The notes: generated by a model from the sequence alone, not told the origin. A stretch of DNA of 12,854 nt from Gp13-AA77 sp036521995 (GCA_036521995.1 DATDGR010000314.1:1-12854); one strand, 5' to 3'. Shown: positions 1-6,557, counted from the first letter of the stretch. Translations and numbers: made by a program.

Positions 1-10
1 CCCCCCCTGT

Positions 11-48
11 ACCTTTTCAAGTAGCTGCTGGATGTAGTAAGCCAGTAG
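11..48 (+). repeat. Left inverted repeat of the IS110 element
   Basis: This matches the reverse complement of 1484-1522 over its whole length, apart from one substitution (T at 35 against C) and a one-base indel near the outer end. The inner part, including the run AAGTAGCTGCTGGATG, is identical. It is far longer than the 7-17 bp subterminal repeats known in IS1111-group elements. Confidence 0.9.
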
Positions 49-227
49 TGAGCTCGGCCGCCCGCCAGGAGTGCCTATGACCCCCTGCGCCCGTCGAGCG
101 CCTGGGGAGGACGTGCACCCTGGTGGGGTGGTCCGTGGGGAAAATCCAGTGGGGAGTTCGCGCCGATTCTGAGCGCCAGTACAGGGGATGACGTTTCCGC
201 ACGGCAGGCTGAGGGAAAGGAGACGAC
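49..227 (+). ncRNA. Candidate bridge RNA region in the left non-coding end
   Basis: About 180 nt of GC-rich non-coding sequence lie between the left inverted repeat and the transposase start. In characterised IS110-group elements this location encodes the bridge RNA, whose two loops pair with target and donor DNA. A hairpin can be drawn at 82-107: CCCC 82-85 pairs with GGGG 104-107, GCGC 87-90 pairs with GCGC 98-101, and the loop is 91-97. A second short stem joins GGAC 109-112 to GTCC 131-134. The RNA assignment rests on position and family knowledge. I could not match loop guides to the flanks because the left flank is missing. Confidence 0.4.
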
Positions 228-1472
228 TTGCAGACTCTGGTACCAAACCACTTTCGCTTTTTCGTAGGTATCGATTGGGGATCCCAGCGGCACAGGATTT
301 GTCTATTGAACCGGGAGGGCACCTGGCAACAGGAGCGCTGGGTGGACCACAACGGGAGCAGCTTGGCGGACCTGGTCAGCTGGTTGCTCAGCCAAACCTC
401 GGCTTCGCCCGGCGAGATTGCGGTGGCCATCGAAGTGCCTCGCGGTCCGATCGTCGAGACCCTGGTGGAGCAAGGGTTCGCGGTGTTCTCGATCAATCCC
501 AAACAGCTCGACCGCTTCCGCGATCGCTATTCTCCGGCCGGGGCTAAGGATGATCGCCGGGATGCTTTTGTCTTAGCCGATGCCTTGCGCACGGACCTGC
601 ATGGTTTCCACGCCGTGCGCCTGGATGATCCCGCCATTATCCGTCTCCGCGAGCTGTCGCGACTCGAGGACGACGTGAACCAAGAACAGAACCGCCTGAG
701 CAATCAACTCTGGGAGCAGTGGCGTCGCTTCTTTCCGCAATGGCTGCAACTGTCGCCCTCCGCCGATGAACCCTGGGCCTGGGAACTGTTTCAAGCCGCG
801 CCCCTACCCGGCAAGGCAACTAGGCTCTCGCAAACCCGGATCGCCCGGGTCCTCAGCCGGCATCGCATCCGCCGCTTGAACGCGCAACAGGTGCACGCCG
901 CTCTGTCCAGCGCTCCTCTACGATTGGCGCCCGGGGCCGCCGAAGCCGCCAGCGAACACGCCCTATTGCTGCGGCCTCGCCTGCGCTTGTTGCAGCAGCA
1001 GCGCTTGGAAATCGCCCAGCGCCTTCAGGCCTTGCTGGAGGACTTGGCCGGTCCCGAGAATGCCGGCAGCCCCTCCGAGCATCGTGACGCCGAAGTCCTT
1101 CTATCCTTGCCGGGAGTGGGAAGACAAATCGCCGCCACGATGCTCAGTGAAGCCTCCCAAGCCATTGCCGAACGAGATTACCATGCTTTGCGCTGCTATG
1201 CGGGCGCGGCTCCCATCACCAAACGCAGTGGCAAGAAGATGACCGTCTGCATGCGCCGGGGTTGCAACGAGCGCTTGCGCAATGCTCTCTATCATTGGTC
1301 GCGGGTCAGCGTGACTTGCGACCCGCACAGCAAAAAAGTCTACGCCGAAATGCGCGCCCGGGGTCACTCGCACGGTCGGGCTCTGCGGGGCATGGCGGAT
1401 CGCTGGATCGAAGTTCTGATCTCTATGCTCCAGCACCGGACGCTTTATGATCCCAAACGGAGGGCAGCATGA
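228..1472 (+). CDS. IS110-family transposase (DEDD recombinase), 414 aa
   Basis: This serine-dependent DEDD recombinase moves the element and in this family is guided by a bridge RNA. The N-terminal RuvC-like domain shows D16 (in GIDWG), E69 (in AIEVPRG), and D109 and D112 (in KDDRRDA). A basic, helical middle section follows, then the C-terminal Transposase_20 region with LLSLPGVGRQIAATMLSE and GAAPITKRSGKK. S334 in the latter motif sits where the family's catalytic serine lies. The length of 414 aa is normal for the family. The start is a TTG at 228 preceded by AAAGGAG (216-222) five bases upstream, and no upstream ATG fits. The stop is followed after 11 bases by the right inverted repeat. 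All key residues are present, so the gene looks intact and possibly active. Confidence 0.95.
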   Translation: MQTLVPNHFRFFVGIDWGSQRHRICLLNREGTWQQERWVDHNGSSLADLVSWLLSQTSASPGEIAVAIEVPRGPIVETLVEQGFAVFSINPKQLDRFRDRYSPAGAKDDRRDAFVLADALRTDLHGFHAVRLDDPAIIRLRELSRLEDDVNQEQNRLSNQLWEQWRRFFPQWLQLSPSADEPWAWELFQAAPLPGKATRLSQTRIARVLSRHRIRRLNAQQVHAALSSAPLRLAPGAAEAASEHALLLRPRLRLLQQQRLEIAQRLQALLEDLAGPENAGSPSEHRDAEVLLSLPGVGRQIAATMLSEASQAIAERDYHALRCYAGAAPITKRSGKKMTVCMRRGCNERLRNALYHWSRVSVTCDPHSKKVYAEMRARGHSHGRALRGMADRWIEVLISMLQHRTLYDPKRRAA

Positions 1473-1483
1473 CAGCTTCCCCG

Positions 1484-1522
1484 CTACTGGCTTACTGCAT
1501 CCAGCAGCTACTTGACAAAGGT
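1484..1522 (-). repeat. Right inverted repeat of the IS110 element
   Basis: This 39-bp sequence begins CTACTGGCTTACTGCATCC and is the reverse complement of 11-48, with one substitution and one indel. It starts 11 bp after the transposase stop, so the right end holds almost nothing else. Confidence 0.9.
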
Positions 1523-1537
1523 GGGGAGGTCCTCCCC
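1523..1537. repeat. Palindrome at the right edge of the IS element
   Basis: GGGGAGGTCCTCCCC is a perfect 7-bp palindrome around a central T, directly outside the right inverted repeat and running into a C-run. The window also begins with a C-run outside the left repeat. The palindrome could be part of the element's tip or of its target site, and the two cannot be told apart here. Confidence 0.6.
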
Positions 1538-1555
1538 CCCCGGTCGAAAAATTTC

Positions 1556-1707
1556 AAAAACGAACCCGAGAAGTTACTTAGAATCAACAAAAATGGCGAA
1601 AAACGAACCTAGAACGAACCTAAACGAACCCGAGCTTTGATGATGATGGTCCAAATAAATGCTTTAGAATCAGCCAGGCGTTTTGCGGAGTGACAAAACG
1701 AACCCGA
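1556..1707 (+). repeat. Cluster of five AACGAACC motifs, all in one orientation
   Basis: CGAACC occurs at 1561, 1604, 1615, 1625 and 1699, mostly inside AAACGAACCCGA or a close variant. A second word, TTAGAATCA, recurs at 1578 and 1664. The stretch therefore reads as two or more diverged copies of a longer unit (CGAACCCGAG, a gap, TTAGAATCA, a gap, AACGAACC). Spacings of 43, 11, 10 and 74 bp are close to whole helical turns. The same core appears twice more at 10497-10506 and 10672-10682. The rest of the gene-free stretch between the IS element and the promoter (1708-1848) shows nothing I recognise. Confidence 0.75.
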
Positions 1708-1848
1708 CAAGCGCAACCCTAGAGAAATCAATCAGAAAGACACAAAAGGGTGATGCTGGCCCAAGGAGCAGATTTCTTGCTGCCGCGAAGGACGCGATCC
1801 CTATCATGAATCACTTTTGACCTAAGCCGGCTTCAGGGCAAACGCCCA

Positions 1849-1876
1849 TTGCGTTCCTGGCGGAATCGGGTATAAT
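1849..1876 (+). promoter_or_regulatory. Sigma-70 type promoter for the membrane protein
   Basis: A -35 TTGCGT (1849-1854), a 16-bp spacer and a perfect -10 TATAAT (1871-1876) lie 68 bp upstream of the start codon at 1944. Transcription would begin near 1883 and leave a leader of about 60 nt. Confidence 0.65.
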
Positions 1877-1943
1877 CCGCGACACAATTCGCGGAACGTC
1901 AATCAGCGGCCCTGCAGTCACGTGACGGCGCGGAGGGAGGCTT

Positions 1944-2630
1944 ATGAACGGAGCAGATTCGGGATCCTCGGTGAGTATCGGAAAACTGATCGTGGTGCCG
2001 GCCATCATCACGCTCGTGATCACGGTGGTGCGTCTGGTCGGAGAGCTTCAGCATTGGGGAATGCCTTGGGTGAGCAATGCGGCCGGCGGCCCAGGGGCGA
2101 TCCTCGGCATTTCGTGGCTGCCGCTTTTGTTCGGACCCTATTTTGCGTGGAAACTCGCAGCCGCAGGCGAGGGCCCGGCGAGCTCCGGCAAGGCGATCGG
2201 AATGTGCGCCCTGGGTCTGGTGGTGCTCATTCTGGGCGGAGCCGCCTTCGGAATCGGCATCAACAAGCACATGACGGCCCTGATTCTTGTCGGATTCGCG
2301 ATCATGTTGGTGTCGGCGTTCATCCCCCGGATGGGTTGGCGCTCCTTCGGGAACACCCTGCTGGCGTACGCCTTCGCCGCCCGAATCCCGGTGGTGGTGG
2401 TGATGTTCATGGCCATGAGCGCCAACGGCGGGCAGGGCTGGGGCACGCACTACGACGTGGCAGGTCCCGGCTTCGTCGTCACCTCGTTCGCTCAGAAGTT
2501 TGTCGATTTGGCCGTGCTTCCACAGATGAGCCTTTGGATCGGGTGGACGGCGGTCATCGGCGGCTTGGTCGGCAGCGTCGTCATCGCCATCTTTCATCCG
2601 GGCAAGCGGGCCGCGACCGCCGCTGCTTAG
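1944..2630 (+). CDS. Six-helix integral membrane protein of unknown function, 228 aa
   Basis: I do not recognise a family. Hydrophobic segments fall at about residues 12-29, 53-70, 84-106, 110-127, 137-158 and 195-217, consistent with a polytopic inner-membrane protein. The loop between helices 5 and 6 is Gly-rich and contains the segment GQGWGTHYDVAGPG. The C-terminus is short, basic and Ala-rich (GKRAATAAA). The ATG at 1944 follows GGAGGGAGG (1932-1940) by three bases. An overlapping GTG-started frame from 1922 has no membrane character and is a shadow. The gene stands alone, with its own promoter upstream and no same-strand partner, so context gives no role. No catalytic or transporter motif is visible. 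Confidence 0.85.
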   Translation: MNGADSGSSVSIGKLIVVPAIITLVITVVRLVGELQHWGMPWVSNAAGGPGAILGISWLPLLFGPYFAWKLAAAGEGPASSGKAIGMCALGLVVLILGGAAFGIGINKHMTALILVGFAIMLVSAFIPRMGWRSFGNTLLAYAFAARIPVVVVMFMAMSANGGQGWGTHYDVAGPGFVVTSFAQKFVDLAVLPQMSLWIGWTAVIGGLVGSVVIAIFHPGKRAATAAA

Positions 2631-2675
2631 GGTAAGGCGCCTGGATTGGCAGGCCGCGAACAAACTCTCGGACGA

Positions 2676-2812
2676 TGTCATCCTGAGCAAGGCGAAGGAT
2701 CTGCTTATTTATGTTCAATAAGATACAGCGGATGCTTCGCGAAGTTTACCCGGAGCTCCTTCGCGGCTGTCAGGACCGTTTGCCGAGGAAAAGCGACGGG
2801 CTCAGCATGACA
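2676..2812. repeat. Small dispersed element with inverted ends (137 bp)
   Basis: TGTCATCCTGAGC (2676-2688) and GCTCAGCATGACA (2800-2812) are inverted copies matching at 12 of 13 positions. Between them lie partly palindromic words, including GGCGAAGGATCTGC and CGGATGCTTCGCG. Sequences of the type GTCATCCTGAGCGAAGCGAAGGATCT are widely dispersed intergenic repeats in bacterial genomes. It sits between the ends of two converging genes (2630 and 2840) and holds no ORF of its own. It may be a MITE-like element, or it may simply act as a hairpin terminator. Confidence 0.7.
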
Positions 2813-2839
2813 GACTCCCTTTTCCCGCTGCCGGCTGGC

Positions 2840-3541
2840 CTAAAGCACAATCAGGCCGCGCCGGACTCCGAGGACTACAGCTTCGGCGCGGCTCGAGGCG
2901 CCCAGTTTGTTGAAGATGGAAGTGACGTGAAATTTCACCGTGTGCTCCGAGATCTTGAGGCGCCAGGCAATCTGCTTGTTGGCGAGGCCGGCCGCCAGCA
3001 GATTGAGCACCTCGCTCTCGCGGGGTGAAAGCGGTTCGTCAGGGGCCGAGGCCAGCGGCGTTACCTCGGTGCCCGCCCGCGAGGCGCCTGATCGGCCTAA
3101 CGCGCCCCGCCCCATCCCCAGGCGTCCGGCCACCTCGGGATGCAGTACCACCAGGCCGGCCGCCGCCGCTTCGACCGCAGCCTGGATCTGCTTCGCGCTC
3201 GCCCAGGCGGGCAAGACTCCGCGCACGGTCGAGTCGCGGAGCGCCGCTGCGGCCGCAGCGAATTCGGCTTCGGCCACCAGCCACACCCGCGCTGGAGGCC
3301 TGGCATCGAGGTCGGCGAAGTCCGGGGCCTCGGGTTCGGGCGATGAAGCGAACGATTCATCGAAGCGGGGGCGCTCCAGCAGGACGTCGGCCTCGGCCTG
3401 CCCGAGTTCCTGGCGCGGGCCGGCTTGTCCCAAGCCGGCCAAGCTGCTTCCGGCCAGCTTGAGGGAGGGAGCGGACTTCACCAGCGCCTCTAGCCCGGCC
3501 AGTTCAACCGCCGAGTTGGCACACACAAACACTCGAATCAC
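2840..3541 (-). CDS. LuxR/NarL-type transcriptional regulator with degenerate receiver, 233 aa
   Basis: The C-terminal domain (about residues 170-233) is a clear LuxR-type helix-turn-helix: it opens LSPRESEVLNLLAAG and has EHTVKFHVTSIFNKLG as the DNA-contacting part. The N-terminal half follows the fold pattern of a NarL receiver but lacks its active site. The acidic pair after the first strand is A8-N9, the phospho-acceptor Asp is replaced by E56 (in DVLLE), the conserved Thr by A90 (in LVAEAE), and the Lys of the usual YLPKDAS pattern by A112. It is therefore probably a phosphorylation-independent pseudo-receiver, with E56 resembling a phosphomimic. The start is GTG at 3541, with GGAG six bases upstream. 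It lies 50 bp after the protease gene on the same strand and is likely co-transcribed with it. There is no histidine kinase nearby. The target genes are unknown. Confidence 0.9.
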   Translation of the reverse strand: MIRVFVCANSAVELAGLEALVKSAPSLKLAGSSLAGLGQAGPRQELGQAEADVLLERPRFDESFASSPEPEAPDFADLDARPPARVWLVAEAEFAAAAAALRDSTVRGVLPAWASAKQIQAAVEAAAAGLVVLHPEVAGRLGMGRGALGRSGASRAGTEVTPLASAPDEPLSPRESEVLNLLAAGLANKQIAWRLKISEHTVKFHVTSIFNKLGASSRAEAVVLGVRRGLIVL

Positions 3542-3591
3542 GGTGTCTCCGGACGCTGGCCGCCCGGCGGATCGCCGCAGGCGGACCGCAT

Positions 3592-4515
3592 TTACTTCGC
3601 CACCGGACGCTCGCCGACGGTGACCACGACTTCCGCCGCCGACCCGCCCCGGATAATAGACGCTTTCACCGCCTGGCCGATGCGATCGCCGGTCAGGAAG
3701 GTCTGGATGTCATCGGTGTCGCGTACGGGACTGGAATCGAGCGCCAGGAGCACGTCTCCCAGGATGAGGCCGGCCTTCTCCGCCGGGCTGTCCGGCTCCA
3801 CGCCCAGGATCACGATGCCGGTGTGGTGGGCGAGCTTCAGGGATTCCCGCAGCTTCCGCGGGATCCGGACGGGCGCCATGCCCACGCCCAGAAAGCCGCG
3901 ACCCACGTGTCCCCTCTTTTCGAGTTCGGCGGTCACACGTTCCACCGTGGCCGCCGGTATCACCACGGCTCCATACCGCGAGAGCCCGGAAGTCGCGATG
4001 CCGAGCACGCAACCCTGGTGGTTCACCACGGCTCCGCCCGAGAAGTTGGGATGAAGGTTGCGGTCGAGGCGCACGACCGGGTCCAGCACGCCGCCCCGCC
4101 AGGTGCGCCAGGCCGGCCCCACCACGCCGATCATGGCTAGGCTAGCTCTGGAGCCTCCTTCAGCGGTGCGGCCCGCGGCCAGCACGGCGTGCCCGACTTT
4201 CAAGGTCGAGATGTCGCCGGTCTCGGGCAGCGGCAGGTTCACACCATCAAGTTTAAGGATCGCCAGGTCGGTACTGGGATCGCGGCCGGCCAGAGTAGCG
4301 GCGGCGGTGCGGCCGTCCGGCAGCGTGAGGGTGATCTCCTCATCGCGCTCGACACTGTGGTCAGCCGTCACGACGATTCCCGGCTTCCAATGCACTCCGC
4401 TCGACGGGATGCGTCCGCGCGCGTGCACGGCCACCACCGCGGGTCCAACTTTTCCGATGGCGCTCGCCGACTCGTCTGAGAGCGCTCGCCAAGTGCTTCC
4501 AAAGGGTTCTTGCAT
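3592..4515 (-). CDS. HtrA/DegP-like trypsin-fold serine protease with one PDZ domain, 307 aa
   Basis: The triad is complete: H53 (in VVTADHSV), D83 (in DPSTDLAILKL) and S159 (in NFSGG, in place of the usual GNSGG). A PDZ domain covers about residues 205-300, with a carboxylate-binding-type loop in RGFLGVGMAP and the typical EPDSPAEKAGLILGDVLLALD. HtrA proteases degrade or process misfolded proteins, usually in the periplasm. This one starts MQEPFGSTWRALSDESA and has no signal peptide or membrane anchor, so it may act in the cytoplasm. The ATG at 4515 is well supported by GGAGG five bases upstream, which argues against a missed N-terminal extension. The regulator gene follows 50 bp downstream. 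A 330-bp gap separates it from the upstream AAA+ gene, so it probably has its own promoter, which I could not identify. Confidence 0.92.
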   Translation of the reverse strand: MQEPFGSTWRALSDESASAIGKVGPAVVAVHARGRIPSSGVHWKPGIVVTADHSVERDEEITLTLPDGRTAAATLAGRDPSTDLAILKLDGVNLPLPETGDISTLKVGHAVLAAGRTAEGGSRASLAMIGVVGPAWRTWRGGVLDPVVRLDRNLHPNFSGGAVVNHQGCVLGIATSGLSRYGAVVIPAATVERVTAELEKRGHVGRGFLGVGMAPVRIPRKLRESLKLAHHTGIVILGVEPDSPAEKAGLILGDVLLALDSSPVRDTDDIQTFLTGDRIGQAVKASIIRGGSAAEVVVTVGERPVAK

Positions 4516-4845
4516 GCTTGCCTCCAGGGTCTCCCCAAGTTCTGTTCGCCCGGCCGGATGTTCCGCCCGAACAATTCCAAGCTTAGGGGAAAGCCGAGAC
4601 GGAGCACATCACCCGAACGGCTAGGTGCCGACCCGGAAATTTGGCTAGCGGCAGCGGAGTCGATGAGAAATACCGGAAAGGAGGCTTGGTCGATTTCGGC
4701 GCGAGCATGGGCTTGAATGCGCCTGACCCGCTCGACGGGTCCGGGCTGGTTTGGATCGGGAGGAATTGGAGGTTATTGAAGGCGCTGCAACGGCAACTCG
4801 GCTTTCACGGAAGGGGCGGGGCCGGAGCCCCGCTCTCACCTGGAC
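4516..4845. other. Gene-free gap between the AAA+ and protease genes
   Basis: No convincing ORF lies here. The short frames on both strands are Arg/Ser/Pro-rich shadows. Besides the GC hairpin at 4816-4833, there is an inverted repeat TGTTC (4559-4563) / GAACA (4569-4573) with a 5-bp spacer, about 45-57 bp upstream of the protease start. It would suit an operator. A sigma-70 promoter for the protease is not obvious. Confidence 0.5.
4816..4833 (-). terminator. GC-rich hairpin just after the AAA+ gene
   Basis: GCGGGGC (4816-4822) pairs with GCCCCGC (4827-4833) around a 4-nt loop, 12 bp beyond the stop codon of the minus-strand AAA+ gene. No T-run follows on that strand, so it is at best a weak intrinsic terminator or a 3'-end stabilising hairpin. 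Confidence 0.45.
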
Positions 4846-6003
4846 TCAGTTTTCTGAAGGCCCGTTGTTCACCGCGTGTTTGGCAAGCGCGTAACTGGCG
4901 CCCGCCGCCTCATTTCCATTGACCATGGGAACGATCGCCCCGGCGGCCAGGTCAGGCGTCACGATGGCGCCTTGCTCTTCCCGCAGGAAAATTAAGCGCG
5001 CGGCCGAAGCCTCATAGTCCACCGTGATCAGATCGCCCAGTTTGATTTGCGAGGTGGCGACCAAGTTGGAGAGGGGGAACACCAGGTGCCGCTCGATGGC
5101 GCGCTTCAGATGCCGGGCGCCAAATCGCATGTCGATGCCTTCGCGCAGCAGGTAGTCGCGGGCCGGACGCGTGCAGTTAAAGACGAACTGCCGTTCGCCG
5201 ATGGAGGCCATAATGCGCTCCTGGACTCGGCTCAGCTCGATGTCTAGGATCTGTTCCAGGTGGTCCTGCTTGAGGGAGCGGAAGACGATTACCTTGTCAA
5301 TCCGGTTCATGAACTCAGGCGAGAATTTGCGCCGCGCCGCTTCCGACGCTACCCGGTAGATCTTCTGATCGAGCGCGTCGTCGTTCTCGCACGGGCCCGA
5401 GGCAAATCCCAGGCTGCCGCTCATCAGCTTGTTCACCTCAACGGAGCCCAGGTTGGAAGTGAGGAAGATCATGGCGCGGGAGAGGTCCACGCGGCGGTTA
5501 TCACCGAGCGTCAGCGTGGCCTTATCCAGGATACCGAGCAGCAACTGCCAGAGCGCATCGCTCGCTTTCTCGATTTCGTCGAACAGAACCAGTGACAACT
5601 TTATTTTGTCCGTGTAGTATTGCTCCAACGTTTCCTGCGTAATCAAGGGCTGAGTCTCGCGGTGGCCGAGATATCCCGGCGGCGACCCGATCAGCTTGGC
5701 GATCTCATGGCTGTGCTGGAACTCCGCGCAGTCGATCTTTAGAACCGCGTTGGGCGTCCCGAAGAGCGCCTCGGCTGAAGCTTCCACCAACCGTGTCTTG
5801 CCGGACCCGGTTGGACCGAGAAGCAGAAGGTTGGAGACCGGCCGTCCAGGCGTGGAGAGCCCCGCCAGATGGACCTGGTATACGCGAGCCAGCCGGCGGA
5901 CTGCCCGCTCCTGCCCGATCACTCTTCGGGCCAAAGCAGCCTCGAAGTCCCGAACTTCAGGACTATGAGCCGTCGGATCTAAGACCGTTTGATAAGTCGC
6001 CAT
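4846..6003 (-). CDS. Stand-alone Clp/Hsp100-type AAA+ ATPase (D2-like module), 385 aa
   Basis: This is an ATP-driven unfoldase of the ClpA/B/C D2 type. It shows a Walker A GPTGSGKT (63-70, K69), an aromatic pore loop GYLG (110-113), a Walker B LVLFDE (138-143), sensor-1 N184 in FLTSN, an arginine finger R234 in PEFMNRID, and sensor-2 R297 in FGARHLKR within a Clp small domain. The Clp N-domain, the D1 ring and the coiled-coil middle domain are all absent, so it should form a single ring. An LGF tripeptide (198-200) lies where ClpA/ClpC carry their ClpP-docking loop. The C-terminal tail of about 50 residues is not part of the known fold. I chose the ATG at 6003 because GGGGGCGAGG precedes it by five bases, although an in-frame GTG at 6024 is possible. 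The small gene upstream ends 24 bp before it, so the two form an operon. There is no zinc-binding domain, so it is not ClpX. Confidence 0.9.
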   Translation of the reverse strand: MATYQTVLDPTAHSPEVRDFEAALARRVIGQERAVRRLARVYQVHLAGLSTPGRPVSNLLLLGPTGSGKTRLVEASAEALFGTPNAVLKIDCAEFQHSHEIAKLIGSPPGYLGHRETQPLITQETLEQYYTDKIKLSLVLFDEIEKASDALWQLLLGILDKATLTLGDNRRVDLSRAMIFLTSNLGSVEVNKLMSGSLGFASGPCENDDALDQKIYRVASEAARRKFSPEFMNRIDKVIVFRSLKQDHLEQILDIELSRVQERIMASIGERQFVFNCTRPARDYLLREGIDMRFGARHLKRAIERHLVFPLSNLVATSQIKLGDLITVDYEASAARLIFLREEQGAIVTPDLAAGAIVPMVNGNEAAGASYALAKHAVNNGPSEN

Positions 6004-6027
6004 GGTACCTCGCCCCCTATTCACCAG

Positions 6028-6450
6028 CTAAAGCTGCAAGCTGGCAAACCTCCCCTTCCGAAGCTGATTGAGTTTCACTTCCAAAGTCCCCCGCAACAAC
6101 TTGAGTTCGGTCGCGAACCTGTTTCGAAGCTCGCGGTCCGAGAGCACCTCGAGCGCCGGCCACTGAAAGTCGGCGATCTCCAGATGGACGCTGCGAATCT
6201 CGCCGAGCAGGTTTCGCAGGTACTCCGAATCGTTGAGCATGGGCTGCACGAAATCGTGTGACGCCCTCCGTCTGAGGCTTGGCCAATCCACCCGAACAAA
6301 GGGGTGGTTGGCTGCAACCGCCTGGACCACATCGTCGCTGATCCTCGGCCTGCGCCCGAGAGAAGCGAGTTGGATCTGGCGCACACGCCCCTTCTTTCGC
6401 ACGTTGTGGACCAAATAGTACGAACTGCCGCGCTTCCGAATGAAAGCCAT
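6028..6450 (-). CDS. Small basic conserved-type protein, 140 aa, operon partner of the AAA+ gene
   Basis: The function is unknown. Residues 2-35 (starting AFIRKRGSSYYLVHNVRKKG) form a basic beta-type arm. The pattern 'RKRG-x-x-YYLV...G+VRQ...LG' is also found at the N-termini of some transposases and recombinases, where it contacts DNA. The remainder (about 80-140) is helical with regular Leu spacing (LRNLLGEI, LLRGTLEVKLNQLRKG), which suggests a coiled coil. The ATG at 6450 has AAAGGA just upstream; an in-frame GTG at 6492 would add 14 low-complexity residues and is less likely. The stop lies 24 bp before the AAA+ start on the same strand. It might be a DNA-binding or adaptor partner of the unfoldase, or a domesticated transposase fragment. 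This is inference. Confidence 0.75.
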   Translation of the reverse strand: MAFIRKRGSSYYLVHNVRKKGRVRQIQLASLGRRPRISDDVVQAVAANHPFVRVDWPSLRRRASHDFVQPMLNDSEYLRNLLGEIRSVHLEIADFQWPALEVLSDRELRNRFATELKLLRGTLEVKLNQLRKGRFASLQL

Positions 6451-6557
6451 GGGTCCTTTGCCTGCACTTGTGGTGGAAGCCGCTGCCACCACGGGCGGCC
6501 CTGTTCAATTGATTCTGGCTTCAATACCTTAGCCCTATGCCAACACCCGTAGTGCAC

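Larger units (their letters stand above)
1..1522 (+). mobile_element. IS110-family insertion sequence, left edge at or beyond the window start
   Basis: A single transposase gene sits between two inverted repeats (11-48 and 1484-1522). The non-coding left end is long (about 227 nt) and the right end is short (about 50 nt). A DEDD transposase with a long 5' non-coding end is the layout of IS110-group elements, whose left end encodes the bridge RNA. Long terminal inverted repeats are not typical of that group. IS1111-group relatives have short subterminal ones. The exact left boundary cannot be fixed because the window starts in a C-run only ten bases outside the repeat. No target duplication can be assessed, and IS110 elements normally make none beyond a core dinucleotide. 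Confidence 0.85.

Noticed and set aside
1556..1707. CRISPR array
   Set aside because: The repeated words are short and irregularly spaced, with no uniform spacers and no cas genes.
1899..2690. 263-codon frame antisense to the membrane protein
   Set aside because: His/Asp/Arg-rich low-complexity translation typical of the reverse strand of a hydrophobic gene.
4645..4839. 64-codon minus-strand frame in the gap between the AAA+ and protease genes
   Set aside because: Arg/Ser/Pro-rich, no ribosome site, and it overlaps the GC hairpin.
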